DNA from: Comamonas koreensis
Lineage (GTDB): Bacteria > Pseudomonadota > Gammaproteobacteria > Burkholderiales > Burkholderiaceae_C
NCBI RefSeq assembly: GCF_021026195.1
Contig: NZ_JAJNCT010000003.1
Span: 289,699 to 353,698, forward strand
Length of the DNA stretch: 64,000 nt
Direction of reading: 5' to 3'
The notes beneath the pieces were generated by a model, which saw only the letters and a list, made by a program, of their open reading frames with translations, made no database searches and had not been told where the DNA came from. The position numbers and the translations under genes were made by a program. Below, piece by piece: positions 1 through 8,316 of the stretch (the first letter of the stretch is position 1; every line of letters starts with the position of its first letter).

Positions 1-180
1 CGTCCAGAAATAGGACAGGCCAGCGGCGAGCAGGAGCAGTGCCGTGAGCACCAGGCCAATCATGAAGCTGGGGTTGCGCAGTGCGCGGCGCCACAGCGTG
101 TTGCGGGGTACGGTGTTGCCTGGCACTGGGCTGGCAGCGGGCGCGGGCAGGGTGGGGGCGACGGAGGTAGGCGGTTGCAT
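1..180 (-). CDS. ABC transporter permease, DppC/OppC type (partial)
   Basis: Partial gene: only the first 60 residues are in the window and the rest lies beyond position 1. The reading begins with ATG at 178-180, has a Pro/Ala-rich cytoplasmic stretch, an RRALRNPSF segment typical of the N terminus of DppC/OppC permeases, and then the start of a first membrane helix (IGLVLTALLLLAAGL). It starts 7 bases after the stop of the DppB-like permease on the same strand, the usual B-C order in peptide/nickel importers. The two permeases would form the membrane channel of one importer. The substrate cannot be judged from this fragment, and no binding protein or ATPase is in view. Confidence 0.8.
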   Translation of the reverse strand, partial: MQPPTSVAPTLPAPAASPVPGNTVPRNTLWRRALRNPSFMIGLVLTALLLLAAGLSYFWT

Positions 181-187
181 GGCGTGC

Positions 188-1150
188 TCAGATATCGCTG
201 GCTTTGGTGCGGGGGTCGATCCAGGCATAGAGCAGGTCCACCACGAAATTGACGATCACCACCATGGCTGCCAACAGCATCACACAGTTGCGCACCACCA
301 TCAGGTCCCGGTTGGCAATGGCCTGAAAGATCAGGCGGCCCATGCCCGGCAGGTAGAACACGTTCTCGACGACGATCGTGCCGGCCATCAGCTCGGCAAA
401 CTGCAGGCCCATCACGGTGACCACCGGCACCAGCGCATTGCGCAGCACATGGCCATACAGCGCTGCGCGTTGCGACAGGCCCTTGGCCCGGGCGGTGCGG
501 ACAAAGTCCTCGCGCAGTACTTCGAGCACCGACGAGCGGGTGATGCGCGCCAGGATGGCGGCCTGCACCACCGCCAACGACAGCGCTGGCAGCAACAGCG
601 ACTTGATCGCTGCCCAGGGCGAGCCGCCCGATGCCTCGGTCCAGCCCGGAAAGCCGCCCGCCGAGAACCATTTGAGCTGCACCGAAAACAGCAAAATCAG
701 CAATATGGCGAACCAGAAATTGGGAATCGCAATACCCAGCTGGGCGAGGCCCATGACACTGACATCACCGATCTTGTTGTGGCGGCTGGCGGCATAGATG
801 CCGGCGGCCAGTGCGACGACGGTGGTGATGGCCATGGCCATCAGGGCCAGCGGCAGGGTGAGCGCCATGCGCTCGGCAATCAGTTCGATGACGGGGGTGC
901 CGTAGCTGTAGCTGTTGCCCAGGTCCAGGTGCACGAGTCCCGAGATCCAGTGCACGTAGCGCTCCCACGCAGGTTGGTTGAGCCCGAGCTGCTCGGCCAG
1001 CTCAGCCACCGCTTCGGGAGCGGCATCAGGCCCCATCAGCATCTGGGCGGCGTTGCCCGGCAGGATCTCCAGCACGAGGAAGACGACAATCGAGGTGCCC
1101 AGCAAGGTGAGCAGCAAGGTGAGTGTGCGCTTGAGAATGAATAAGCCCAT
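188..1150 (-). CDS. ABC transporter permease, DppB/OppB type
   Basis: A 320-residue inner-membrane permease of the peptide/nickel (BPD_transp_1) family. The N terminus (MGLFILKRTLTLLLTLLGTS) is a classic DppB first helix. It is followed by a periplasmic loop containing GLNQPAWERY and then further hydrophobic helices. The cytoplasmic EAA loop that contacts the ATPase is visible as DFVRTARAKGLS around residue 215, and the C-terminal GMGRLIFQAI and DLLYAWIDPR motifs are typical. Length matches the family. It is followed closely by the DppC-like permease, so the two are co-transcribed. The substrate is unknown: dipeptides, oligopeptides, glutathione and nickel are all possible. Confidence 0.92.
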   Translation of the reverse strand: MGLFILKRTLTLLLTLLGTSIVVFLVLEILPGNAAQMLMGPDAAPEAVAELAEQLGLNQPAWERYVHWISGLVHLDLGNSYSYGTPVIELIAERMALTLPLALMAMAITTVVALAAGIYAASRHNKIGDVSVMGLAQLGIAIPNFWFAILLILLFSVQLKWFSAGGFPGWTEASGGSPWAAIKSLLLPALSLAVVQAAILARITRSSVLEVLREDFVRTARAKGLSQRAALYGHVLRNALVPVVTVMGLQFAELMAGTIVVENVFYLPGMGRLIFQAIANRDLMVVRNCVMLLAAMVVIVNFVVDLLYAWIDPRTKASDI

Positions 1151-1349
1151 GGATAGCCATCGTGGTTAGGAAAGGCGCGCAGACTGCAGGTGCTGGTTGT
1201 ATTTTTTCGCAGCGGCAAGCATAACGCGAACAATTCCGACACACCATACATGCTTACTCGCAGTGCCAAGAGTATGGCTAAGGCGCACGCGGGATAATGT
1301 CGCTCATGTCACACTTCTTCCCCCGTGCTGGAATCTTGGAGACGCCGCC

Positions 1350-1607
1350 ATGGCCTTGATGATTACCGATGAGTGCATCAACTGCGATGTCTGCGAGCCC
1401 GAGTGCCCCAACGATGCCATCTCGATGGGGGAGGACTACTATGAGATCGATCCGCACCGCTGCACCGAATGTGTGGGCCATTTCGATGAGCCCCAGTGCG
1501 TGCAGATCTGCCCGGTGGCCTGCATTCCGGTGCACCCCGATTTTCAGGAAGACAAGCCCACGTTGATGCAGCGCTATGTGCGCTTGCAGGCTGACAAGGG
1601 CCTGTGA
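1350..1607 (+). CDS. 2[4Fe-4S] ferredoxin, YfhL/Alvin type
   Basis: An 85-residue bacterial ferredoxin that carries low-potential electrons in the cytoplasm. The first cluster motif is CINCDVCEPECP and the second begins CTECVGHFDEPQC and continues to QICPVACI. The extra residues between the cysteines of the second cluster are the hallmark of the Allochromatium (Alvin)-type ferredoxins common in proteobacteria. The reading frame is open further upstream, but the ATG at 1350 follows a TTGGAGAC ribosome-binding site and gives the family's usual MALMITDECI start. It is divergent from the ABC permeases and convergent with pth. Its redox partner is not evident from the neighbours. Confidence 0.93.
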   Translation: MALMITDECINCDVCEPECPNDAISMGEDYYEIDPHRCTECVGHFDEPQCVQICPVACIPVHPDFQEDKPTLMQRYVRLQADKGL

Positions 1608-1659
1608 CTGCGGGGTTGTCGGGGGTGGTGGGCATTGATGTGCGTGTAGCCCGGCGCGC

Positions 1660-2268
1660 TCAGACGGCCTGAGGGCGCGGCGGCTTGGGCCGCTGGGGCT
1701 TGGTGGTGTGGATCTTCAACGTGGCCTTGTCCATGTCGCCCGCCAGCAGCTCGGGCGAGGCCTGCAGCGCATGGATGATGCTGTCTTCGATCAGGGTTCG
1801 CTGGTCCGGCGCTGGCTTGCGCAGCACCCAGTTGGGCACCTCCTGCTTGTCACCGGGGTGGCCGATGCCGATGCGCAGGCGCCAGTAATCGGATGATCCC
1901 AGCTGCGCATGGATATCGCGCAGGCCGTTGTGGCCGCCGTGGCCACCGCCACGCTTGAGCTTGACCTGGCCGGGCGGCAGATCGAGTTCATCGTGCACCA
2001 CCAGAATCTCTTCGGGCTTGATCTTGAAAAAACGTGCGAGCGCACCGACCGACTTGCCCGACAGGTTCATGAAGGTCTGGGGCTCCAGCAGCCAGACCGA
2101 CTCGCCTTGCACCGAGGTGCGCGCGACCAGACCGTAGTAATTGCGGTCGGGTACCAGCTGCAGGCGCAAATCCCGGGCCAGCGCATCAATCCACCAGAAG
2201 CCGGCGTTGTGGCGCGTGCCTTCGTATTCAGGGCCGGGATTGCCGAGGCCAACAAACAGCTTGATCAT
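1660..2268 (-). CDS. pth: Peptidyl-tRNA hydrolase
   Basis: Releases tRNA from peptidyl-tRNAs that drop off the ribosome. The 202-residue protein shows the N-terminal [20 protein letters not shown], with the catalytic histidine in GTRHNAGFW, the conserved FMNLSG segment and the [11 protein letters not shown] motif carrying the catalytic aspartate. An upstream in-frame ATG exists, but it would add a Pro-rich extension reading into the rplY terminator, so the start at 2268 is preferred. It lies downstream of rplY on the same strand, separated by an intrinsic terminator, as in many betaproteobacteria. The C terminus is basic and Pro-rich ([12 protein letters not shown]). Confidence 0.97.
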   Translation of the reverse strand: MIKLFVGLGNPGPEYEGTRHNAGFWWIDALARDLRLQLVPDRNYYGLVARTSVQGESVWLLEPQTFMNLSGKSVGALARFFKIKPEEILVVHDELDLPPGQVKLKRGGGHGGHNGLRDIHAQLGSSDYWRLRIGIGHPGDKQEVPNWVLRKPAPDQRTLIEDSIIHALQASPELLAGDMDKATLKIHTTKPQRPKPPRPQAV

Positions 2269-2298
2269 GGGCGGATGGAGTGAAGTGGGGGGAGGAAT

Positions 2299-2330
2299 GA
2301 AAAAAGGCTGCATTGACCAGCAATGCAGCC
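2299..2330 (-). terminator. Intrinsic terminator of rplY
   Basis: A 10-bp perfect stem (GGCTGCATTG at 2306-2315 with CAATGCAGCC at 2321-2330) and a 5-base loop, followed on the minus strand by a run of six T (2300-2305). It lies between the rplY stop and the pth start, so pth is reached by read-through or its own promoter. Confidence 0.88.
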
Positions 2331-2373
2331 TCTGGCTTGCAGACGCCAGAGGCGTCAGCAGCTTGCTGTGCGA

Positions 2374-2964
2374 TTAAGCAGCAGGCGCTTCGCCTTCTGC
2401 AGGTTCAGCAGCAGCAGGAGCGGCCACGGACACCAGCGCAGGGTTGGTTTGTGCAGCCAGCTTCACGCCCTTGGGCAGAGCGATGTCCTTCAAGTGGACG
2501 GTCGAACCCTTTTCCAGCTTGCTCAGGTCCACCGCGATGAATTCGGGCAGGTCCTTGGGCATGCAGATCACTTGGATTTCGGTCACAACCGGGGTCACCA
2601 GGCACTTGTCGATCTTGACAGCTGGGGACTCTTCAGCACCGCTGAAGTGGACGGGCACCTTCATGGTCAGCGCGGTGTTGGCATCGACGCGTTGGAAGTC
2701 GATGTGCAGCACCAGTTGCTTGTAGGGGTGGTATTGCACGTCGCGCAGCAGCACTTGGCTCTTGGCGCCGTCCAGGTCCAGTTCCAGCACGGATGCGTGG
2801 AAGGCTTCCTTCTTCAGGGCGTACCACAGGCTGTTGTGGTCCACTTCGATCAACTGAGGCTCAGCAGCAGCACCGTAGATGATGCCAGGCGTACGGCCAG
2901 AATTACGCAGGCGGCGGCTCGCACCCGTACCTTGCTTAGCGCGCGCAAAAGCGACAACGTTCAT
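2374..2964 (-). CDS. rplY: 50S ribosomal protein L25/general stress protein Ctc
   Basis: A 196-residue long-form L25 (CTC family) that binds 5S rRNA in the central protuberance. The N-terminal L25 domain ([20 protein letters not shown], then GRTPGIIYG) is followed by the C-terminal TL5-type beta domain ([18 protein letters not shown]) and an Ala/Glu-rich tail. An earlier in-frame ATG at 3003 is rejected because it adds 13 residues not seen in the family; ATG 2964 matches the usual MNVVAFAR start. It lies downstream of prs on the same strand, a widely conserved prs-rplY-pth order. Confidence 0.97.
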   Translation of the reverse strand: MNVVAFARAKQGTGASRRLRNSGRTPGIIYGAAAEPQLIEVDHNSLWYALKKEAFHASVLELDLDGAKSQVLLRDVQYHPYKQLVLHIDFQRVDANTALTMKVPVHFSGAEESPAVKIDKCLVTPVVTEIQVICMPKDLPEFIAVDLSKLEKGSTVHLKDIALPKGVKLAAQTNPALVSVAAPAAAEPAEGEAPAA

Positions 2965-3009
2965 TTCATTACTCCAATGTGGGATGAACCGCGACCAGTT
3001 CACCCGGTT

Positions 3010-3037
3010 AAAAAGGCCGCTACAAATTGCAGCGGCC
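3010..3037 (-). terminator. Intrinsic terminator between prs and rplY (distal)
   Basis: A 7-bp stem (GGCCGCT at 3015-3021 with AGCGGCC at 3031-3037), followed on the minus strand by a short T run (3010-3014). It is the second of two hairpins downstream of prs. Confidence 0.7.
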
Positions 3038-3067
3038 AGCGAAAACTATCTATTTTAGCAGAAAGCA

Positions 3068-3090
3068 GAAAAAGGGCCTTGCAGGCCCTT
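3068..3090 (-). terminator. Intrinsic terminator of prs (proximal)
   Basis: A 7-bp stem (AAGGGCC at 3072-3078 with GGCCCTT at 3084-3090) and a 5-base loop, followed on the minus strand by a T run (3068-3073). It is immediately downstream of the prs stop codon. Confidence 0.75.
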
Positions 3091-3093
3091 GGT

Positions 3094-4059
3094 TCACTCG
3101 GCTTCCTGGAACAGGCTCATCACCGATTCGCCGGTGGCGATGCGGTGGATGGTCTCACCAATCAGTGGTGCCACCGACAACTGGCGGATCTTGCTGCAGT
3201 TGCGGGCAGCGGCCGACAGAGGGATGGTGTTGGTGACGACGACTTCGTCCAGAGCTGCACCGTTGCCGATACGCTCAATGGCCGGGCCCGAGAAGATGGG
3301 GTGCGTGCAATAGGCGTAAACCTTCTTGGCGCCGCGCTCCTTGAGCACTTCAGCAGCCTTCACCAAGGTGCCTGCGGTGTCGATCATGTCGTCCATGATC
3401 ACGCAGTTGCGGCCGTCGATATCACCGATCACATGCATGACTTCGGAGACATTGGCCTTGGGGCGGCGCTTGTCGATGATGGCCAGATCGCAATGGAGTT
3501 GCTTGGCCAGTGCGCGGGCACGCACCACACCACCGACGTCCGGCGACACGACGATCAGGTCTTCGTAGTTCTTCTGGCGCAGATCACCCAGCAGCACAGG
3601 CGATGCATAGATGTTGTCCACCGGAATATCGAAGAAGCCCTGGATCTGGTCAGCGTGCAGGTCCATCGTCAGCACGCGGCTCACGCCAGCGGCTTGCAGC
3701 ATATTGGCAACGACCTTGGCCGTGATGGGCACGCGGGTCGAGCGAACACGGCGGTCCTGGCGGGCGTAGCCAAAATAGGGGATCACGGCACAGATGTGCT
3801 CAGCCGATGCACGCTTCAGAGCGTCGACCATCACCAGCAGTTCCATCAGATGGTCGTTGGTGGGCGCGCAGGTGGGCTGCACCACGAACACATCGCGGGT
3901 ACGTACGTTCTGCTTGATCTCGACGGTGACTTCACCGTCAGAGAAACGGCCTACGTCGGCGTTACCCAGGGAGGTATGAAGGTGTTGTGCAATTTCAGAG
4001 GCAAGTTCGCGGTTGGCGTTGCCAGTGAAAACCATGAAGTCTGGATGATGGTCTTGCAT
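3094..4059 (-). CDS. prs: Ribose-phosphate pyrophosphokinase (PRPP synthase)
   Basis: Makes PRPP from ribose-5-phosphate and ATP for nucleotide, histidine and tryptophan synthesis. The 321-residue class I enzyme shows the N-terminal [10 protein letters not shown], the flexible ATP-loop region [10 protein letters not shown], and the PRPP-binding motif [13 protein letters not shown]. The start at 4059 (MQDHHPDF) avoids reading into tRNA-Gln, which an upstream in-frame ATG would do. It lies between tRNA-Gln and rplY on the same strand and is probably part of an ispE-tRNA-prs transcription unit ending at the two downstream hairpins. Confidence 0.97.
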   Translation of the reverse strand: MQDHHPDFMVFTGNANRELASEIAQHLHTSLGNADVGRFSDGEVTVEIKQNVRTRDVFVVQPTCAPTNDHLMELLVMVDALKRASAEHICAVIPYFGYARQDRRVRSTRVPITAKVVANMLQAAGVSRVLTMDLHADQIQGFFDIPVDNIYASPVLLGDLRQKNYEDLIVVSPDVGGVVRARALAKQLHCDLAIIDKRRPKANVSEVMHVIGDIDGRNCVIMDDMIDTAGTLVKAAEVLKERGAKKVYAYCTHPIFSGPAIERIGNGAALDEVVVTNTIPLSAAARNCSKIRQLSVAPLIGETIHRIATGESVMSLFQEAE

Positions 4060-4115
4060 AGCGTCCCAGTGGGTATGGGTTAGCTGTGTGCGTTGCTTGT
4101 ACGCGGTAAGAAATA

Positions 4116-4192
4116 TGGCAGGGGAAGAAGGATTCGAACCTTCGCATGCCGGAATCAAAATCCGGTGCCTTAACCAGCTTGGCGACTCCCCT
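4116..4192 (-). tRNA. tRNA-Gln (anticodon TTG)
   Basis: A 77-nt cloverleaf on the minus strand. The acceptor AGGGGAG pairs with the 3' strand (with G-T wobble), the anticodon arm is CCGGA-TTTTGAT-TCCGG, the T arm contains GGTTCGAATCC, and CCA is encoded at 4116-4118. Anticodon TTG reads CAA/CAG. It lies between ispE and prs. Confidence 0.96.
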
Positions 4193-4232
4193 ACAAGAAT
4201 TGGTGCTAAGCATCACCAATCCTTTAAAACTT

Positions 4233-5090
4233 TCAGTCTTGGGTCCAACCTCTGAGAGGGTGTTCCATCAGACTTGTGCAATCTTTCACTGTCCAGTCTT
4301 GTGAAAAACTGCTCTGGCAGCTATTAGCTTGCATTTTCTTCACTGCGAAAACTGCGCTACCTGAGCCCGTCATTTTAGCATGTAATCCTTGTGATTTCAA
4401 AAAGTCAGAAACTTTTTTTATCGAAGGGCACAGGCTTTCTGCGACCGGCTGCAAGTCGTTTCGACCGAAGTCAAAGTTCTCTGCAGCGAAGCTCGTCATT
4501 GTAGCAGCTTCTGAATCGCGTTTTAGGTTCGGACTTGAAAAAATTAATTTCGTATCCAGACCCTCTTGCGGCTTCACAACTACCAGCGCGGTGTCTGCTA
4601 GTTGCTGCTCGTTTTCGAGTGGACGTATTATGTCACCGATTCCTTCGACCCAAGCCGACTTTCCGAAAATAAAAAACGGAACATCGGCGCCCAGCGTCAG
4701 CCCGATGCGCTGCAGTTCGCTGCGCGAGAGCTTCAAATCCCAGAGCTGGTTCAGGGCCAGCAGGGTGCTCGCGGCATCCGATGAGCCGCCGCCCATGCCC
4801 GCCTGGGCCGGCAGGTTTTTGTACACGCCAATGTGCACGCCCTTGTTGCAGCCGGTGGCCTGCTGCAAGGCCCGTGCAGCGCGGGTGATCAGGTCATCGG
4901 CGGGCAGCGGGGTGTTCAGGTCTTCGCGGCTGATCTGGCTGCCGCTGCGCAGCTCATAGTGCAGGGTGTCGGCCCAGTCGATCAGCATGAACACCGACTG
5001 CAGCAGATGGTAGCCATCGGCGCGTCTGCCGGTGATGTGCAGGAAGAGGTTGAGCTTGGCAGGTGCGGGAACGTCGTACAGCGTACGCAT
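4233..5090 (-). CDS. ispE: 4-diphosphocytidyl-2-C-methyl-D-erythritol kinase
   Basis: GHMP-family kinase of the MEP isoprenoid pathway. The 285-residue protein has the N-terminal DVPAPAKLNLFLHITGRRAD, the ATP-binding QAGMGGGSSDAAS around residue 100 and the C-terminal GHMP motif KMTGSGSAVFA. Two-thirds is ordinary GC-rich DNA, but from about 4685 down to the stop the DNA becomes visibly AT-richer, with codons such as AAA, TTT, TCA and GAA unlike the neighbours. The C-terminal protein (NFDFGRNDLQ, KKVSDFLKSQG, NSCQSSFSQD) also looks divergent. The anomalous end abuts tRNA-Gln, suggesting recombination replaced the 3' end of the gene. The frame and the key motif are intact. Confidence 0.94.
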   Translation of the reverse strand: MRTLYDVPAPAKLNLFLHITGRRADGYHLLQSVFMLIDWADTLHYELRSGSQISREDLNTPLPADDLITRAARALQQATGCNKGVHIGVYKNLPAQAGMGGGSSDAASTLLALNQLWDLKLSRSELQRIGLTLGADVPFFIFGKSAWVEGIGDIIRPLENEQQLADTALVVVKPQEGLDTKLIFSSPNLKRDSEAATMTSFAAENFDFGRNDLQPVAESLCPSIKKVSDFLKSQGLHAKMTGSGSAVFAVKKMQANSCQSSFSQDWTVKDCTSLMEHPLRGWTQD

Positions 5091-5112
5091 GGATCAGGGT
5101 CTCACAAAAGAA

Positions 5113-5619
5113 TCATGGCGCGTCGAGGACGATGCGCAGGCTGGCTTCAGGCAGGGGGGTTAGACGGCGGGCCAGGATTCTCCCTTCGCTGCGTGCCTCC
5201 AGATCGGCCTGCCAGCCGGCCGCCTCGGTGGGTTTGCCCTGCAGCCAGTCAAACAGCGCAGCAATCGGCAAGCTGGTGCCCAGCAGGGTCTGCGTCAGCT
5301 CGTCGAGTGAGCTGGCCTGGCGCGTCTGCGTGCCTTGCTGCGCGCTGGCCTGGCCGGGTGACCATTGCACGCGTGCCACGATATTGCCAAGAGGGTTGAG
5401 CAGCACCAGCTCACCCGAAGCGGCACTGCCTGATAGCTCAAAGCTGCCGCTGGTACTCTGCGGTGGGCTCTCCAGCACCTGCACCGACATGCGGCCCGAC
5501 CAGTAGGTCTTGCCCGGTGCGGCTTCCAGCTGGCGCGCTGCGGTGCTGCAGGCCGAGATGACGGGCAGCAGGCCAGCGCCGATGACGGCCAGGCAGAGCT
5601 GCCTGCGCTGCATCGTCAT
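5113..5619 (-). CDS. lolB: Outer-membrane lipoprotein insertion receptor LolB
   Basis: A 168-residue lipoprotein that accepts lipoproteins from LolA and inserts them into the outer membrane. A signal peptide runs from the basic start (MTMQRRQ) through a hydrophobic core to the lipobox LPVISAC, with Cys at residue 24. The mature part has the LolB-type GRMSVQV and GSFELSG strands. An ATG two codons later is an alternative start. The start overlaps the stop of the upstream TPR gene by 4 bases (ATGA), and ispE follows 22 bases after the stop. TPR-lolB-ispE is a conserved betaproteobacterial order. Confidence 0.92.
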   Translation of the reverse strand: MTMQRRQLCLAVIGAGLLPVISACSTAARQLEAAPGKTYWSGRMSVQVLESPPQSTSGSFELSGSAASGELVLLNPLGNIVARVQWSPGQASAQQGTQTRQASSLDELTQTLLGTSLPIAALFDWLQGKPTEAAGWQADLEARSEGRILARRLTPLPEASLRIVLDAP

Positions 5620-7391
5620 GGCTTGATTCCCAGGCGCTCAAAGGTCTTCTTGACCATGTCGTTGTTGGGCGCTGTCTTCAAAACGGTGCGCAGCAGCTCT
5701 TCGGCGGGCTTGTTCTTGCCCTGCTTCCACCAGACTTCGGCCAGGTGGGCGCCAATCTCGGCATCGGGTTGCTTGGTATAGGCCTGCTCCAGCAGCTCGG
5801 CAGCGCGGTCAAGGTTGCCCAGCTTGAACTCCACCCAGCCCAGGCTGTCGGTGATGAAGGGATCGCCCGGCGACATGCTCAGCGCCTTTTCGATCAGGCT
5901 CTTGGCCTCGTCGAGCTTGAGGCCGCGATCGGCCAGCGAGTAGCCCAGCGCGTTATAGGCATGGTGAAAATCGGGCTGCAGCTCGATCAGCCTGCGCAGT
6001 TGGGTCTCGGCCAGCTCGATGTTGTTCATGCGTTCGGCGAGCATGGCCTGCTCGTACAGCGCGTCCGGGTCCTGCGGTTGCAGCGCGACCAGGCGGCCTT
6101 GCAGCTCCAGCGCCTTGGCATAGTTCTTCGCAGTCTTTTGCAGTTGCACTTGCGCTGCCAGCTTGGCGCGCGCTTCGCCGGCATTGCCTTCGGGCAACTG
6201 GTCCAGCAAAGTAGCAGCGGCATCGTAGTTGCCTTGCTGCATCTGGATGGAGGCCTTGCGCAAGGTGGCCAGCGCGGTGTTGCCGGCCTTGGCGATCTCA
6301 TCGGCCCAGCGGTCAGCCTCGGCCCATTTCTGCTGGGCTTCGGCCATCTGCTCGCGCAGCATCAGGCTTTGGATACGTACTTCACGCTGCAGCACCGCCG
6401 AGGGGAATTTGTCGATCAGGGTGTCGAGCTTGAGCAGCGAGACATCGGCCTCGGTGTACTGCTTGAGCTGGGCTTCCAGTGCGGCTTTCAGCATCCAGGC
6501 GTCGGCAGATTCGGGGCTCAGGCGCGTGGCGTTTTCCAGCTGGGTTTTGGCCTCGTCAAAGCGCTCGGCATTCATCAGGCTGCGGGCATAGGCCAGGTGG
6601 GCCTCGCCGCTCTTGGATTTGTCCAAGAAATCAACCACCAGCGATTCAGCGCCGGGCACACCTGCGTTGACCAGGTCAGCGGCGAGCTTGGCCGCGCTCT
6701 CGTTGTCGGGGTTGAGCTGCAGCGACCGGCGGGCAGATGCCAATGCCTCGGTCTTCTGGTCGGCGGCCAGCTCCATGCGGCCGATGGCGGCCCAGGCCTC
6801 GGGGCCGGTGGCGGGGTTTTCCAGCTCGGGGGTGAGTGCCTCGCGCACGATGCGGGCGGCCAGCGTCTGGTCGCTCAGGCGGCGGTAGATGCTGGGGATG
6901 GCGCGGATCCAGTCCAGCTTTTCATCGGGCTTGGCCAGTGCAATCTCTTGCTTGAGCAGCGGGCCGGTTTCCTCGCCATGGTTGGTCGAGAGCATCACCT
7001 GCAGCATGTAGCGGCTGGCGGCGCGCGATTGGGGGAAGGCGTTCTTCCAGGCCTGGGCCACTTCAGTGGCGCGGCTGGCGGAACGCGACAGCAGCGCCAG
7101 CTGTGCGCTGCGTTGGTAGACCTTTTCGTCGCCCGATCGGCGGGCGGCATCGAGCAGCAATTCCACGCTGGTCGCCGCATCACCACGGTAGGCGTACATT
7201 TCGCCCAACAGCAGTTCGTAAAAAAGCTCCGCATCCAGCTCCACTCTGGCATCATCGGCGCGCTCAGCCGCGGCCAAGGCCAGTGGTCGCTGGGCAGCGC
7301 CGTTTTGCGGTGCTTGGGCAGGCGCTGCAAACGCGGGTGCCATCAGGCCAGAGGCCAGAAAATAAGCCAGTAAACGAAGTTTTTGCGTCAT
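5616..7391 (-). CDS. Tetratricopeptide-repeat protein
   Basis: About 591 residues with a cleavable signal peptide (MTQKLRLLAYFLASGLMAPA, ending near AFA). A long array of TPR/Sel1-like helical hairpins follows across most of the protein, for example AWAAIGRMELAADQ, AYNALGYSLADRG and DSLGWVEFKLGNLDRAAELL. The start at 7391 is preferred over an ATG eight codons upstream because it directly begins the signal peptide. It overlaps lolB by 4 bases and is translationally coupled to it. A role in outer-membrane or lipoprotein biogenesis is inferred from that coupling; no enzymatic motif is visible. Confidence 0.85.
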   Translation of the reverse strand: MTQKLRLLAYFLASGLMAPAFAAPAQAPQNGAAQRPLALAAAERADDARVELDAELFYELLLGEMYAYRGDAATSVELLLDAARRSGDEKVYQRSAQLALLSRSASRATEVAQAWKNAFPQSRAASRYMLQVMLSTNHGEETGPLLKQEIALAKPDEKLDWIRAIPSIYRRLSDQTLAARIVREALTPELENPATGPEAWAAIGRMELAADQKTEALASARRSLQLNPDNESAAKLAADLVNAGVPGAESLVVDFLDKSKSGEAHLAYARSLMNAERFDEAKTQLENATRLSPESADAWMLKAALEAQLKQYTEADVSLLKLDTLIDKFPSAVLQREVRIQSLMLREQMAEAQQKWAEADRWADEIAKAGNTALATLRKASIQMQQGNYDAAATLLDQLPEGNAGEARAKLAAQVQLQKTAKNYAKALELQGRLVALQPQDPDALYEQAMLAERMNNIELAETQLRRLIELQPDFHHAYNALGYSLADRGLKLDEAKSLIEKALSMSPGDPFITDSLGWVEFKLGNLDRAAELLEQAYTKQPDAEIGAHLAEVWWKQGKNKPAEELLRTVLKTAPNNDMVKKTFERLGIKP

Positions 7392-7436
7392 CGGCCCATA
7401 ATAAACGATGCCCAAGGGCCTTGCAGAAGGAAGAAA

Positions 7437-8249
7437 GTGCCAGAGTTACCAGAAGTGGAAGTCACGCGGCGGGGATTGGTTGCGCCGCTGCAAGGCGCGC
7501 GCATCGCCTCCGTGCGTATCGGAAAGCCTTTGCGCTGGCCGCTGGGTATCGAGACCGCAGCGCTCGCTGGCCGCACCATCACTGATGTGCAGCGCCGCGG
7601 CAAATATATCGTGCTGGTGCTGGACCAGGGTGTGGTGCTGATCCACCTGGGCATGTCCGGCAGCCTGCAGGTCAGCCAGATGGATGTGCCCGCCGGCCCG
7701 CATGACCATTTCGACCTGTTCACCGACCAGCATTTGCTGCGCCTGCACGACCCGCGCCGCTTTGGCGCGGTGGTGTGGTCGCCCGATGCCGATTCCGGCA
7801 TGGCCGCCAAGCTGTTTGCCAACCTGGGCGTGGAGCCCTTGAGTGCCGGCTTCAGCTTTGAGCACCTGTGGGCGGGTTTGCAAAAATCGCGCATGCCGAT
7901 CAAGCAGCTGCTGCTGGGCGGCCAGGTGGTCGTGGGCGTGGGCAATATCTACGCCAGTGAGGTGCTGTTCCTGGCCGGCATCGCACCCACCAAACCGGCC
8001 AACCAGACCACACGGCCCCAGGCGCGGCGCCTGCATGCAGCGATCGTCGAAGTGCTGACCCGCTCGATTGCGCTGGGCGGCAGCACCTTGCGCGATTTTG
8101 TCCAGGTCAATGGCTATGCCGGTGCCTTCCAGGCGCAGGCCAGCGTTTATGGCCGGGCTGGAGAGCCCTGCCAGCAATGCGGCCAGCCGGTGCAGGTCAT
8201 CAAACAAGGGCAGCGCAGCACCTATTACTGCAAGCGCTGCCAGAAATAA
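7437..8249 (+). CDS. mutM: Formamidopyrimidine-DNA glycosylase
   Basis: Excises 8-oxoguanine and formamidopyrimidines. The start is GTG at 7437, preceded by a GGAAG ribosome-binding site. It gives PELPEVEVTRRGL immediately after the initiator, and Pro2 is the catalytic residue, so this start is essentially fixed by function even though the frame is open upstream. The 270 residues end with the zinc finger CQQCG...YYCKRCQK, and the H2TH segment contains GVGNIYASE. It is divergent from the TPR-lolB operon. mutY lies 68 bases downstream, so two arms of the GO repair system are adjacent. Confidence 0.97.
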   Translation: MPELPEVEVTRRGLVAPLQGARIASVRIGKPLRWPLGIETAALAGRTITDVQRRGKYIVLVLDQGVVLIHLGMSGSLQVSQMDVPAGPHDHFDLFTDQHLLRLHDPRRFGAVVWSPDADSGMAAKLFANLGVEPLSAGFSFEHLWAGLQKSRMPIKQLLLGGQVVVGVGNIYASEVLFLAGIAPTKPANQTTRPQARRLHAAIVEVLTRSIALGGSTLRDFVQVNGYAGAFQAQASVYGRAGEPCQQCGQPVQVIKQGQRSTYYCKRCQK

Positions 8250-8316
8250 ACACCGGGCTGACAGGCCGCCCCAGAGCGGCCGCAGCCATCTATAACTCCC
8301 CCCGAGAACAGCGATT

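Noticed and set aside
2323..4083. A 586-codon plus-strand open frame across rplY and prs
   Set aside because: It is antisense to two certain genes and runs through their terminators.
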